Part shown: positions 1 through 7,007 of the stretch, piece after piece
Layout: every line of letters begins with the position of its first letter
Numbering within the stretch: the first letter of the stretch is position 1
Assembly: GCA_045649855.1 (NCBI GenBank)
Contig: JAZRQN010000063.1
Location: 1 to 35,983, forward strand
Direction: 5' to 3'
DNA: 35,983 nucleotides
Source of the DNA: URNF01 sp045649855
GTDB lineage: Bacteria > Bacillota > Clostridia > Oscillospirales > Acutalibacteraceae
The notes under the pieces: generated by a model
What the model was told of the DNA's origin: nothing
Database searches by the model: none
Seen by the model: only the letters and a program-made list of their open reading frames with translations
Translations under genes and position numbers: made by a program

Positions 1-705
1 CGCCGTGTGGCTTCCGTTTGGGTGGTTATCTCGATGGGCGTTGCGGTGATTATCGGCGTCATCGGCTACAGCCTGATGCAAAACGGCATCCTGCCGCAGT
101 ATGCGGATGCGACCGCCGCAGAGACCATTATCGTAGACATTGCGAAATTCTTGAGCAACTACGGTTGGGTGCCTGCAGTTGTTGGCGGTATCATTCTGGC
201 AGGCATTTTGGCGTCCACCATGTCCACTGCTGACTCGCAGTTGCTTGCCGCGGCATCCAGCATCTCGCAGGATCTGGTGCAGGGCACTTTCAAGGTGAAG
301 ATGTCTCAGAAAGCATCCATCTGGTTGGCGCGTATTTCGGTCGTGGTAATCTCGGTCGTGGCGATCATTTTGGCAAGCGATCCGAATAGCTCGGTGTTCC
401 GTATCGTGTCCTTCGCGTGGGCAGGTTTCGGCGCTGTGTTCGGCCCGATCATGCTGTTCTCTCTGTTCTGGAAACGTACTACCAAAGCAGGCGCTATTGC
501 CGGTATGGTAAGCGGCGGCGGTATGGTGCTGTTGTGGAAGCTGGTGCTCAACCCCGTACTCGGCGGTATCTTCACCCTGTATGAGTTGATGCCCGCATTC
601 ATCCTCTCCTGCATCTGCATCATGGTGGTGTCCTTGCTGACCAAGAAACCCGAAGCGGATATTCTGGAAGATTTTGAAGCGGCGAAGCTGGAAACCAACA
701 ACTAA
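1..705 (+). CDS. putP: Sodium:solute symporter (SSS family, sodium/proline type), C-terminal part
   Basis: The frame is open at the left window edge and ends at the TAA at 703-705, so only about 234 C-terminal residues are present out of roughly 500 in the family. The protein is strongly hydrophobic with several membrane spans. The stretch GGIILAGILASTMSTADSQL (near residue 60) is the characteristic SSS-family region around transmembrane segment 8, where Ser/Thr residues help coordinate sodium in PutP-type carriers. A later WAGFGAVFGPIMLFSLFWKR segment is also typical of PutP. The expected role is inner-membrane uptake of proline or a related solute driven by the sodium gradient. The short acidic tail is cytoplasmic. 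A strong hairpin terminator follows directly. Family assignment is firm; proline as substrate is inferred. Confidence 0.88.
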   Translation, partial: RRVASVWVVISMGVAVIIGVIGYSLMQNGILPQYADATAAETIIVDIAKFLSNYGWVPAVVGGIILAGILASTMSTADSQLLAAASSISQDLVQGTFKVKMSQKASIWLARISVVVISVVAIILASDPNSSVFRIVSFAWAGFGAVFGPIMLFSLFWKRTTKAGAIAGMVSGGGMVLLWKLVLNPVLGGIFTLYELMPAFILSCICIMVVSLLTKKPEADILEDFEAAKLETNN

Positions 706-713
706 GACAAAGC

Positions 714-755
714 AAAAGACCTGCAAGTGCATCGCACTTGCAGGTCTTTTTATTT
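714..755. terminator. Bidirectional intrinsic terminator between putP and apt
   Basis: A perfect 17-bp stem (714-730 with 734-750) has a 3-nt loop (ATC), flanking A and T runs, and a T-rich tail. It lies between the convergent ends of the symporter gene and apt, so it can serve both strands. Confidence 0.9.
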
Positions 756-758
756 GTT

Positions 759-1283
759 TTATTTTCCTTCGTAAGTAATGACCGAGGAAACGTCGTATTT
801 CGCGAGTTTCTCGCGGCCTTTGAGTCCGGCGAGTTCCATTAAAAATACGATCTTGACCACTTCGCCGCCCAAACTCTCAATGAGTTGCGCCGCGGCTTTG
901 ATGGTGCCGCCGGTGGCAATCAGGTCATCGATGAGTACCACTTTCTGACCGGGTTTGATAGCGTCTTTATGCATTTCAATGGTCGCAGTGCCGTATTCGA
1001 GGTCGTAGGTCTTTTCCACCGTTTCGCAGGGGAGTTTACCTTTCTTGCGAACGAGCACAAACGGTTTGTGCAGGTTGTAGGCAATCGGCATACCGAAGAT
1101 AAATCCACGAGATTCGGTTCCTGCGATAACGTCGCATTGGACGCCGTCCAACAATTTTTGCATTTCGTCAATGGCGAGGTGCAAACCGTCCGCATCTTGC
1201 AACACAGAGGTTACGTCCCTGAAGATGATGCCTTCCTCCGGAAAATCGGGGATACTGCGGACGTAGTCTTCCATCTTTTTCAT
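759..1283 (-). CDS. apt: Adenine phosphoribosyltransferase
   Basis: This 174-residue protein has the normal length for Apt. It converts adenine and PRPP to AMP plus pyrophosphate in cytoplasmic purine salvage. The PRPP-binding loop VVLIDDLIATGGT is at residues 115-127. The N-terminal IPDFPEEGIIFRDVTSVL block and the AGTESRGFIFG segment (54-64) are Apt signatures. The start is the first ATG of MKKMEDY, preceded by GGGAG with 7 nt spacing. It begins 12 nt after the degV stop codon, so the two genes are probably one transcript from the promoter at 2190-2218. The family is highly recognisable. Confidence 0.96.
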   Translation of the reverse strand: MKKMEDYVRSIPDFPEEGIIFRDVTSVLQDADGLHLAIDEMQKLLDGVQCDVIAGTESRGFIFGMPIAYNLHKPFVLVRKKGKLPCETVEKTYDLEYGTATIEMHKDAIKPGQKVVLIDDLIATGGTIKAAAQLIESLGGEVVKIVFLMELAGLKGREKLAKYDVSSVITYEGK

Positions 1284-1295
1284 ACGAACACTCCC

Positions 1296-2153
1296 TTATT
1301 TCGTGATGAACAGAACGCCCAGCGTATCGGGGCCGCAGTGAGAGGAGATGGTGCAACCTGCACGGGTAACATAGATTTCTTCGAAGTTCGCGTACTGTTT
1401 CACCAAATCGTTCACCAACGCGATGCGCTCGTCGGAAATGCCCGAGTGGGTGATAAACACGCGGCGCGTGTCAATGTCGGTGCGACCTTCCAACTGATCG
1501 CGCACATAGTCGGACAGTGCTTTTTCCAAAGTGCCGCGGTATTTTTTATCCACGCCCATTTTGCCGTTTTCGGCGGTATCCACCTTGATGGAGGGCTTGA
1601 GTTTCAAAACGTTGGCACCGAACATCGCGAGCGCAGAACAGCGACCGCCTTTGTGCAGAAATTCAAGGTCATTGATAACGAACGAAGCACTGATTTTGGG
1701 AGCAATCTCGTTGAGTTCCGCCACGATGTCTTCCGCCGCCATGCCTTTGGCAATGCGGTCGCCTGCTTCCATGACCAGCAAGCCCGAACCGGTGGAAAGG
1801 TTGCAGCTGTCCACGGGATACAGGCCGTCCATTTCCATAGCCGCCAAACGGCAGTTGTTGTGGGAAGAGGACAACGCAGAGCCCAGAGAGATGTAGATCA
1901 CGTCGTTGCCTGCATCGATAAAGGGTTTGCAGAAATCTTCATATTCGGAAACGTTGACAGCGGCGGTCTTGGGCAGAACGCCTTTTTCTGCGTACGTTGC
2001 ATAAATCTGGTCGGGGGTGATATCTACACCGTCGCTGTGCGGCTCGCCGTCCACCAAAACGTGTAACGGATAAATTTTAACGTCATATTTTTTGATCAGT
2101 TCTTCACTGAGGTCGCAGGTGCTGTCCGCACATAATACGATATTTTTCGCCAA
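1296..2153 (-). CDS. DegV family fatty-acid-binding protein
   Basis: About 285 residues matching the DegV family, whose members bind a fatty acid between two lobes; some act with fatty-acid kinase FakA to deliver exogenous acyl chains for phospholipid synthesis. Evidence is the N-terminal strand followed by ADSTCDLS, the YPLHVLVDGE block, the ISLGSALSSSHNNC segment and the FLHKGGRCSA motif before the C-terminal lobe. I place the start at the TTG at 2153: the AAAGGA at 2163-2168 abuts the in-frame ATG at 2162 but is well spaced for the TTG, and this gives the usual short N-terminus (MAKNIVLCADS). The ATG at 2162 cannot be excluded. It is co-transcribed with apt. Which acyl chain it binds cannot be read from sequence. 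Confidence 0.9.
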   Translation of the reverse strand: MAKNIVLCADSTCDLSEELIKKYDVKIYPLHVLVDGEPHSDGVDITPDQIYATYAEKGVLPKTAAVNVSEYEDFCKPFIDAGNDVIYISLGSALSSSHNNCRLAAMEMDGLYPVDSCNLSTGSGLLVMEAGDRIAKGMAAEDIVAELNEIAPKISASFVINDLEFLHKGGRCSALAMFGANVLKLKPSIKVDTAENGKMGVDKKYRGTLEKALSDYVRDQLEGRTDIDTRRVFITHSGISDERIALVNDLVKQYANFEEIYVTRAGCTISSHCGPDTLGVLFITK

Positions 2154-2189
2154 AACAATCATCCTTTCGATGTTAATACGTCGCTTAAA

Positions 2190-2218
2190 ATTATAACATA
2201 CTGTAAATTAAAATGCAA
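2190..2218 (-). promoter_or_regulatory. Promoter for degV-apt
   Basis: On the minus strand a TATAAT -10 box (2190-2195) with an upstream TG (extended -10) lies 17 bp from TTGCAT (2213-2218). The -35 is weak, but the -10 is a perfect consensus. Confidence 0.75.
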
Positions 2219-2223
2219 GCATC

Positions 2224-2252
2224 TTGCAATCCGATGGATTTTGCTATATACT
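2224..2252 (+). promoter_or_regulatory. Promoter for the RluA-HAD-gpsA-gluQ operon
   Basis: TTGCAA (2224-2229), a 17-bp spacer and TATACT (2247-2252) precede a very strong SD. Its -35 is only 5 bp from the -35 of the divergent degV promoter. Confidence 0.65.
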
Positions 2253-2274
2253 AAATAGAAATGGAGGTGATCCG

Positions 2275-3165
2275 GTGGGTCAGTTTACATATACCGTGCC
2301 GGACGCTTTCAACGGACAAACGGTGCAAAACTTTTTGCGGCAGGGCTGTCATCTGTCCTGGCGGATGGTCGTGAAACTCAAACGGGTGGAAAACGGCATT
2401 TTGGTGGACGGTGAACACCGTCGCACCATCGATCGCGTGCAAAGCGGACAGACGGTAACGGTTACCATGCCCGTCGATGACGTGAAGATCGAGGGCGCGG
2501 ATATTCCGCTTGCGGTTGCGTATGAGGATGCATACCTGCTGATCGTAGACAAACCGCCCTTTTTGGCGGTGCACCCCTCAGCAGGCAAACCTGAACCCAC
2601 GCTTGCAAACGCGGTGGTGGCATATTTTGAAAAAACGGGAACGCCGTTATCTTTTCGCCCTATCAGCCGTTTGGACCGTAACACGAGCGGCTTGCTCACG
2701 GTGGCGAAAAGCAGTCATCTGGCGTTTGCGCTCGGCGGTCAGGTAGAGAAAACCTATCTTGCCGTTGTGTGCGGAAAACTCACGGGCGAAGGGGTCATTG
2801 ACCAACCCATTCGTGTAAAGGAAGGTTCTATCATCACTCGAGAAGTGGGGGAGGGCGGCAAAGAAAGCCGCACAAGATGGAAAGCGCTTGCAACCGACGG
2901 TGAAATTTCGCTTGTGTGGGTGCAACTGGAAACGGGGCGTACCCATCAAATCAGGGTGCATTTGTCCTGGCTTGGCTATCCGCTGGTGGGCGACACGGTG
3001 TACGGCACCGATGAAACCCTGAATCGCCACGCATTGCATTGCACTCGTTTGCGCTTTGCGCATCCCGTAACGGGAGAACCGATGGACATTCGAAGTTCTC
3101 TGCCGTCCGATATGGCAGATTTGTTAGAACAGCATGGCATAGAAAAAGGAGAAAACGATGATTAA
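2275..3165 (+). CDS. RluA-family RNA pseudouridine synthase
   Basis: This 296-residue protein isomerises uridine to pseudouridine in rRNA or tRNA. Residues 1 to about 70 look like an S4-type RNA-binding domain. The catalytic domain follows, with LLIVDKPPFLAVHPS and the RLDRNTSGLLTVAK motif, whose Asp (about residue 134) is the family nucleophile. The RTHQIRVHLSWLGYPLVGDTVYG region is also conserved. The motif usually reads RLDRDTSG, so Asn in place of the second Asp is a minor deviation. The start is the GTG at 2275, behind GGAGGTGA at 2263-2270; an upstream in-frame ATG lies within the promoter. The target base (RluD-, RluB- or TruC-like) cannot be assigned. It overlaps the next gene by 8 nt, indicating translational coupling. 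Confidence 0.93.
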   Translation: MGQFTYTVPDAFNGQTVQNFLRQGCHLSWRMVVKLKRVENGILVDGEHRRTIDRVQSGQTVTVTMPVDDVKIEGADIPLAVAYEDAYLLIVDKPPFLAVHPSAGKPEPTLANAVVAYFEKTGTPLSFRPISRLDRNTSGLLTVAKSSHLAFALGGQVEKTYLAVVCGKLTGEGVIDQPIRVKEGSIITREVGEGGKESRTRWKALATDGEISLVWVQLETGRTHQIRVHLSWLGYPLVGDTVYGTDETLNRHALHCTRLRFAHPVTGEPMDIRSSLPSDMADLLEQHGIEKGENDD

Positions 3166-3811
3166 AGCTTGTATTTTTGACATGGATGGTACCGTTTCGG
3201 ATACCATCAACAGTATTACCTATTTCGGCAACAACGCGCTGGAAAAATATGGTCTGAAAGGCTATACCCCCGACGATTATAAAATTATGATCGGCAACGG
3301 CGCTTCTATTTTGGTACGTCGTATGATGGACGGTAACGGTTGCACCGATGAGGAATTGTTCCAAAAGGTGTTGGAAGAATACAACACCACCTATGACAAC
3401 GATTTTCTGTATCTCACCGAACCGTATGACGGCATTTTGGAGTTACTCGATGAACTGCGTGCGCGCGGCATTCTGACTGCTGTGCTGTCCAACAAACCGC
3501 ACAGCACCACCTTGAAAGTGGCGGATGCGTTGTTCGGCGATCGTTTTGACGTGGTGTTCGGTCAGCGAGAGGGCAAACCGATCAAGCCCGATCCGACCGT
3601 TTTGAAAGAGATCATCGCAGATTGGGGCGTTACTCCCGAAGAATGTTTGTATTTTGGCGATACCGGCACCGATATGCAGACCGGCAAAGGCGGCGACTGC
3701 TTCACTATCGGCGTGTTGTGGGGTTTCCGCTCGGAACAGGAATTGCGTGAGAACGGCGCGGATGCGATCATTCGTAAGCCGGATGAAGCATTACAGTATT
3801 TGGAGAGATGA
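3158..3811 (+). CDS. HAD-superfamily phosphatase, phosphoglycolate phosphatase-like
   Basis: This 217-residue cytoplasmic hydrolase has the complete set of HAD motifs: DMDGTVSDT (motif I, residues 8-16, Asp nucleophile), a VLSNKP segment (motif II), a conserved Lys in KPIKPDP (motif III) and YFGDTGTDMQTG (motif IV). A helical cap lies between motifs I and II, as in the Gph/PGP group. It probably dephosphorylates a small phosphometabolite such as 2-phosphoglycolate; the substrate is not readable from sequence. The SD AAAAAGGAG is well placed before the ATG at 3158, inside the end of the pseudouridine synthase gene. The next gene starts immediately after it. Confidence 0.9.
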   Translation: MIKACIFDMDGTVSDTINSITYFGNNALEKYGLKGYTPDDYKIMIGNGASILVRRMMDGNGCTDEELFQKVLEEYNTTYDNDFLYLTEPYDGILELLDELRARGILTAVLSNKPHSTTLKVADALFGDRFDVVFGQREGKPIKPDPTVLKEIIADWGVTPEECLYFGDTGTDMQTGKGGDCFTIGVLWGFRSEQELRENGADAIIRKPDEALQYLER

Positions 3812-3813
3812 GT

Positions 3814-4767
3814 ATGAACATTACAGTTATTGGTTGCGGCCGTTGGGGTTCTTTGATCACGTGGTATCTGGATACGCTGGGACATAGCGTAACTCTCTAT
3901 GGTATCAAAGGCACGCCTGAAATGGATCGTTTCTTGAAGGAACGCAAAAACGATTTGTTGTCCTTGCCTGAAAGCATCGCGCTGTCCACCGATATCGCGG
4001 TGGCGAAAACGGCTGACGTTATCATCATATCGGTGCCGTCCCAGAACCTGCGCGCGGTTTTCAAGGATTTAGAACCGCTTCAATTGCGTGATAAGACCTT
4101 TGTATTGTGTATGAAAGGTCTGGAAATTTCGACCGGCAAGCGTCTGTCGCAGGTAGCGGCGGAATTTTTGCACCCCTCTTGTGATCTGGCGGTGTGGCTT
4201 GGCCCCGGTCATGTGCAGGATTTCTATGCCGGCAATCCAAACTGCATGGTCATCGACAGTGAGAGCGAAGCGGCAAAAGAACGGTTGATTTCGGCGTTTT
4301 CCGGTCCGCTCATCCGTTTTTATTACGGCGATGACCTGATTGGCAACGAAATCGGCGGCGCCGCCAAAAACGTTGTCGGCATCGCGGCGGGTATTTTGGA
4401 CGGGTTGAAGCTGTCCACCCTCAAAGGTGCGCTGATGTCCCGCGGCACCCGTGAAATCGCCCGTTTGATCGAAGCGCTGGGCGGTAAAGCCCAGTCGGCA
4501 TACGGTCTTTGCCATTTGGGCGACTATGAAGCGACGTTGTTCTCGCAGCACAGCCAAAACAGACGGTTTGGCGAATGTTTGATTACGGGAGAAGAATATG
4601 CCAAACTGGCGGAAGGCTACTATACCGCCAAAGCGTTGCACGACATGGCGGCGGCTCTGAACGTGGAACTGCCGATTTGCGAAGCGGTGTACAGCGTTTT
4701 GTATATGGATGCTGACCCCAAAACCGCTATTGGACAGTTGTTCGAGCGAGAACTCAAAAAGGAGTAG
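3814..4767 (+). CDS. gpsA: NAD(P)H-dependent glycerol-3-phosphate dehydrogenase, divergent
   Basis: A 317-residue GpsA-family enzyme, expected to reduce dihydroxyacetone phosphate to sn-glycerol-3-phosphate for phospholipid synthesis. The N-terminal Rossmann motif VIGCGRWG is at residues 5-12, the second block IIISVPSQNLR at about 71-80, and the catalytic Lys is in GGAAKNVVGIAAG (about K185). Two family landmarks are weak: the usual NPRYLP segment reads KNDLLSLPESI, and GPSHA reads GPGHV. The start is the ATG at 3814, 8 nt after GGAG. A further ATG at 3808 overlaps the upstream stop but abuts the SD. The fold is certain; the exact substrate is slightly less so because of the divergence. Confidence 0.87.
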   Translation: MNITVIGCGRWGSLITWYLDTLGHSVTLYGIKGTPEMDRFLKERKNDLLSLPESIALSTDIAVAKTADVIIISVPSQNLRAVFKDLEPLQLRDKTFVLCMKGLEISTGKRLSQVAAEFLHPSCDLAVWLGPGHVQDFYAGNPNCMVIDSESEAAKERLISAFSGPLIRFYYGDDLIGNEIGGAAKNVVGIAAGILDGLKLSTLKGALMSRGTREIARLIEALGGKAQSAYGLCHLGDYEATLFSQHSQNRRFGECLITGEEYAKLAEGYYTAKALHDMAAALNVELPICEAVYSVLYMDADPKTAIGQLFERELKKE

Positions 4768-4773
4768 ATCGTA

Positions 4774-5700
4774 TTGCAATCCATTGTGCCTTGCGGGCGG
4801 TTTGCGCCCTCGCCGTCCGGTCGATTGCATCTTGGTAACGTGCTGTGCGCGCTGATTGCGTACCTGTCCGCCAAAAGTGCAGGCGGCAAAGCGCTGTTGC
4901 GCATTGAGGACATCGACACTGCGCGTTGTGCAGGGAATCGTGTGCCGCAGATGATCGACGATTTGCGGTGGCTCGGTTTCCATTGGGATGACGGAGAACA
5001 ACCGGAGTCCTATCAAAGCAATCGCACGGCGATTTATGCACACTATTTTGACATATTGGATCGGCAGGGATTGATATATCCTTGTTATTGCACCAGAGCG
5101 GAGTTGCATGCCGCATCCGCGCCGCACGGCAGTGACGGACAGATGGTGTATGACGGACGGTGCAAACGGCTGACAGAACGCCCCGAAAACCGCCGTCCTG
5201 CGTTTCGTCTGGAAGTGCCGGATGAGGTCATCGCGGTGTCGGACGGTTTGCAAGGGATATACAGCGAGCATCTGCCCACCGCCTGCGGCGATTTTTTGCT
5301 TCGCCGCTCGGACGGGGTGTACGCCTATCAATTAGCGGTGGTGGTGGATGATGCGTTGTCCGGTGTTACCGAAGTGGTGCGTGGTCGAGATCTTCTTTCT
5401 TCCACTCCAAGACAACTGTATTTGTATCGGTTGCTTGGATTTGAACCGCCACGGTTTTATCATATTCCGCTTTTACTCCGTGCGGACGGCACTCGCCTTG
5501 CCAAACGGGACGGTGCGCTGGATATGGGCGCACTGCGCGAGCGGTTTTCTACTCCTGATGAGATCATCGGTATGCTTGCTTACAATGTAGGTCTGCTGCC
5601 GCAATACCGCCCTATCTCGGTGGATGAACTGATTCCTGTGTTTGATTGGAATTTGATCAAACGCGAGGATATTCGCCTGGACACCTGTGGAATTGTATAA
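4774..5700 (+). CDS. gluQ: Glutamyl-Q tRNA(Asp) synthetase
   Basis: This 308-residue protein is a truncated glutamyl-tRNA synthetase with the catalytic core only and no anticodon-binding domain, matching the length of Escherichia coli GluQ-RS. Such enzymes attach glutamate to the queuosine base at position 34 of tRNA(Asp). The HIGH-type motif is RFAPSPSGRLHLGN (HLGN at 19-22) and the KMSKS-type motif is RLAKRDGA (about 241-248). Probable zinc ligands are C104, C106, Y126 and C130. The start is a TTG with GGAG 9 nt upstream; no in-frame ATG is better placed. It is the last gene of its operon and is followed by a terminator. A second queuosine-related gene lies at 21786-22565. Confidence 0.92.
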   Translation: MQSIVPCGRFAPSPSGRLHLGNVLCALIAYLSAKSAGGKALLRIEDIDTARCAGNRVPQMIDDLRWLGFHWDDGEQPESYQSNRTAIYAHYFDILDRQGLIYPCYCTRAELHAASAPHGSDGQMVYDGRCKRLTERPENRRPAFRLEVPDEVIAVSDGLQGIYSEHLPTACGDFLLRRSDGVYAYQLAVVVDDALSGVTEVVRGRDLLSSTPRQLYLYRLLGFEPPRFYHIPLLLRADGTRLAKRDGALDMGALRERFSTPDEIIGMLAYNVGLLPQYRPISVDELIPVFDWNLIKREDIRLDTCGIV

Positions 5701-5702
5701 AG

Positions 5703-5740
5703 AAAACGGCTTTGGCGTTTGCCAAAGCCGTTTTTTGTTG
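5703..5740. terminator. Terminator after gluQ
   Basis: A perfect 14-bp stem (5703-5716 with 5721-5734) with a GTTT loop ends in a T run on the plus strand. It lies between convergent genes and may also stop the cysteine-rich gene on the minus strand. Confidence 0.9.
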
Positions 5741-5748
5741 GGTGATCA

Positions 5749-5979
5749 TCAGCAACCGCAACCGTTGTTACGCACAACGCGCACGTAGTCGGTGTCTGCG
5801 TCGCAACCACAGGTGTCTGCCGCACGGTTGCAACCGCAGTTATGCTCGCGCTCGCGCGCACAGCCGCAACCGTTCCAAGTGTTGCCGCAGTCATTGGTCG
5901 CGTTACCGCAACCGCCAAAGCTGTTGCCGTTACCCAGCACCAGCCAAGCGATGATGATCCAAATAATCCCGTTACACAT
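5749..5979 (-). CDS. Small cysteine-rich protein with N-terminal hydrophobic segment
   Basis: A 76-residue protein with 11 cysteines. The start is the ATG at 5979, well spaced behind a near-perfect GGAGGTG; longer in-frame starts lack an SD. Residues 4-16 (GIIWIIIAWLVLG) are a short hydrophobic, probably membrane-associated, helix. The rest is rich in Gly, Asn and Cys, with five Cys-Gly-Cys units, including one at the very C-terminus. I do not recognise a characterised family with certainty. It resembles the high-cysteine, glycine/asparagine-rich small proteins seen in Clostridia. Metal binding, a disulfide-linked envelope or spore layer, or a modified-peptide precursor are possible but unproven. 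The strong SD and clean frame between two other genes support it being real. Confidence 0.72.
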   Translation of the reverse strand: MCNGIIWIIIAWLVLGNGNSFGGCGNATNDCGNTWNGCGCAREREHNCGCNRAADTCGCDADTDYVRVVRNNGCGC

Positions 5980-6076
5980 ACTATTTTCACCTCCGCACAT
6001 CAAATGAGGCGCCCTTTTTCATAGTATGCATACGCAGGACGAGGAGTGAAAGATGTTGTATCCTAAGAGTGTGTTT

Positions 6077-6892
6077 TTACGTTCTTTTTCTATAATGTCC
6101 GGGTGCAACGCCGAAATGTTTTTTGAAGCGACGGGTGAAATAATTGGCATCCGAAAATCCGCAAGCGGCGGCGATTTCGCTGATGTTGGCGGTGGTGTCT
6201 CTGAGCAGTTCACGGGCCTTTTCCAATCGCAGAATGGTGATGTACAACATAGGGGTCAGTCCTGTTGCTTGCTTGAATTTGCGCGAAAAATGTGCCGTGG
6301 TATAGCCGAACTGTTCGCTGAGTGCGGCGACGGTCAACTCGGCGGCAATGTGTTCTTCGATATAGGTGATACACGATTGCATCACCGTGTCGGGCGTATG
6401 TTGTTCCAGGGAAAGTATATGGTTTTGGAAGAGCACATCCAACAATCCGTAGATGTGTGCAATCAACGCAAACGATTTTGCCTCGCAGTGTTTATATACG
6501 GTATCCAAGCACCGTATCAGTTGCGGATCATCGGTAACGATGTGTGTGGTGGCGGCACCGTCCATCAGCGGCGGCAAAAGGGTATGGCAGATTTCGGTAC
6601 CGTTCAAAAATGAGTGCAGATCGAACATCAAAACATCGTATGTAACACCGTTTTCACCGGCAAATGCTCTGTGAACGGTTTTGGGCGGAACGATCACCGC
6701 ATCGCCCTCGTTCACCAAAAAGGTTTCAGAACCGCAAAGCAGCTCCATAGAGCCTTTTCGGATTCGCAAAAATTCGATGCGATCGTGCCAGTGCAGTCGA
6801 AAGCAGGCGGTTTTGGCGGCGAGCTGCAGATGCATGGTTTTGATGGCGGCAGCGTTATATTGAACAGCATCAAGCTCCTTGTAGCGTTGCAT
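6077..6892 (-). CDS. AraC-family transcriptional regulator with cupin sensor domain
   Basis: A 271-residue regulator. The N-terminal half is a cupin-like ligand-binding domain (HWHDRIEFLRIRKGS followed by NEGDAVIVPPKTVHRAF, typical of sugar-sensing AraC proteins). The C-terminal ~100 residues carry two helix-turn-helix motifs, including LTVAALSEQFGYTTAHFSRK and the signature ISEIAAACGFSDANYFTRRF. The start is the ATG at 6892 behind GGAGGGG; an upstream in-frame ATG lacks an SD. It is divergent from the oxidoreductase and hydrolase-like genes starting at 7008, and is therefore likely to control them in response to a sugar or sugar derivative. The ligand is unknown. Confidence 0.93.
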   Translation of the reverse strand: MQRYKELDAVQYNAAAIKTMHLQLAAKTACFRLHWHDRIEFLRIRKGSMELLCGSETFLVNEGDAVIVPPKTVHRAFAGENGVTYDVLMFDLHSFLNGTEICHTLLPPLMDGAATTHIVTDDPQLIRCLDTVYKHCEAKSFALIAHIYGLLDVLFQNHILSLEQHTPDTVMQSCITYIEEHIAAELTVAALSEQFGYTTAHFSRKFKQATGLTPMLYITILRLEKARELLRDTTANISEIAAACGFSDANYFTRRFKKHFGVAPGHYRKRT

Positions 6893-6936
6893 CAAAATCC
6901 CCTCCGATATCAAAAAAGTGCTAAAATCAACCGTCT

Positions 6937-6966
6937 TTGTCCTAGTTTCAGTATATGTTTTATGCT
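6937..6966 (+). promoter_or_regulatory. Candidate promoter for the oxidoreductase/hydrolase-like operon
   Basis: TTGTCC (6937-6942), 18 bp and TATGCT (6961-6966) lie in the araC intergenic region. The match to consensus is modest, as expected for an activator-dependent promoter. Confidence 0.4.
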
Positions 6967-7007
6967 ATCATCAAATTGAAATAAAATCAATAGCGAGGAG
7001 AAAAAAG

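Noticed and set aside
885..2066. A 393-codon plus-strand frame over apt and degV
   Set aside because: It crosses two well-supported minus-strand genes, shows the Phe/Val/Gly-rich composition of a shadow frame, and has no domain or SD.
4069..5331. A 420-codon minus-strand frame over gpsA and gluQ
   Set aside because: It is a shadow of two clear genes, Arg/Gln/His-rich, and has no known motif.
6018..6060. Terminator downstream of the AraC gene
   Set aside because: GTATGCATAC (6024-6033) is a short palindrome without a T run; it fits an operator better than a terminator.
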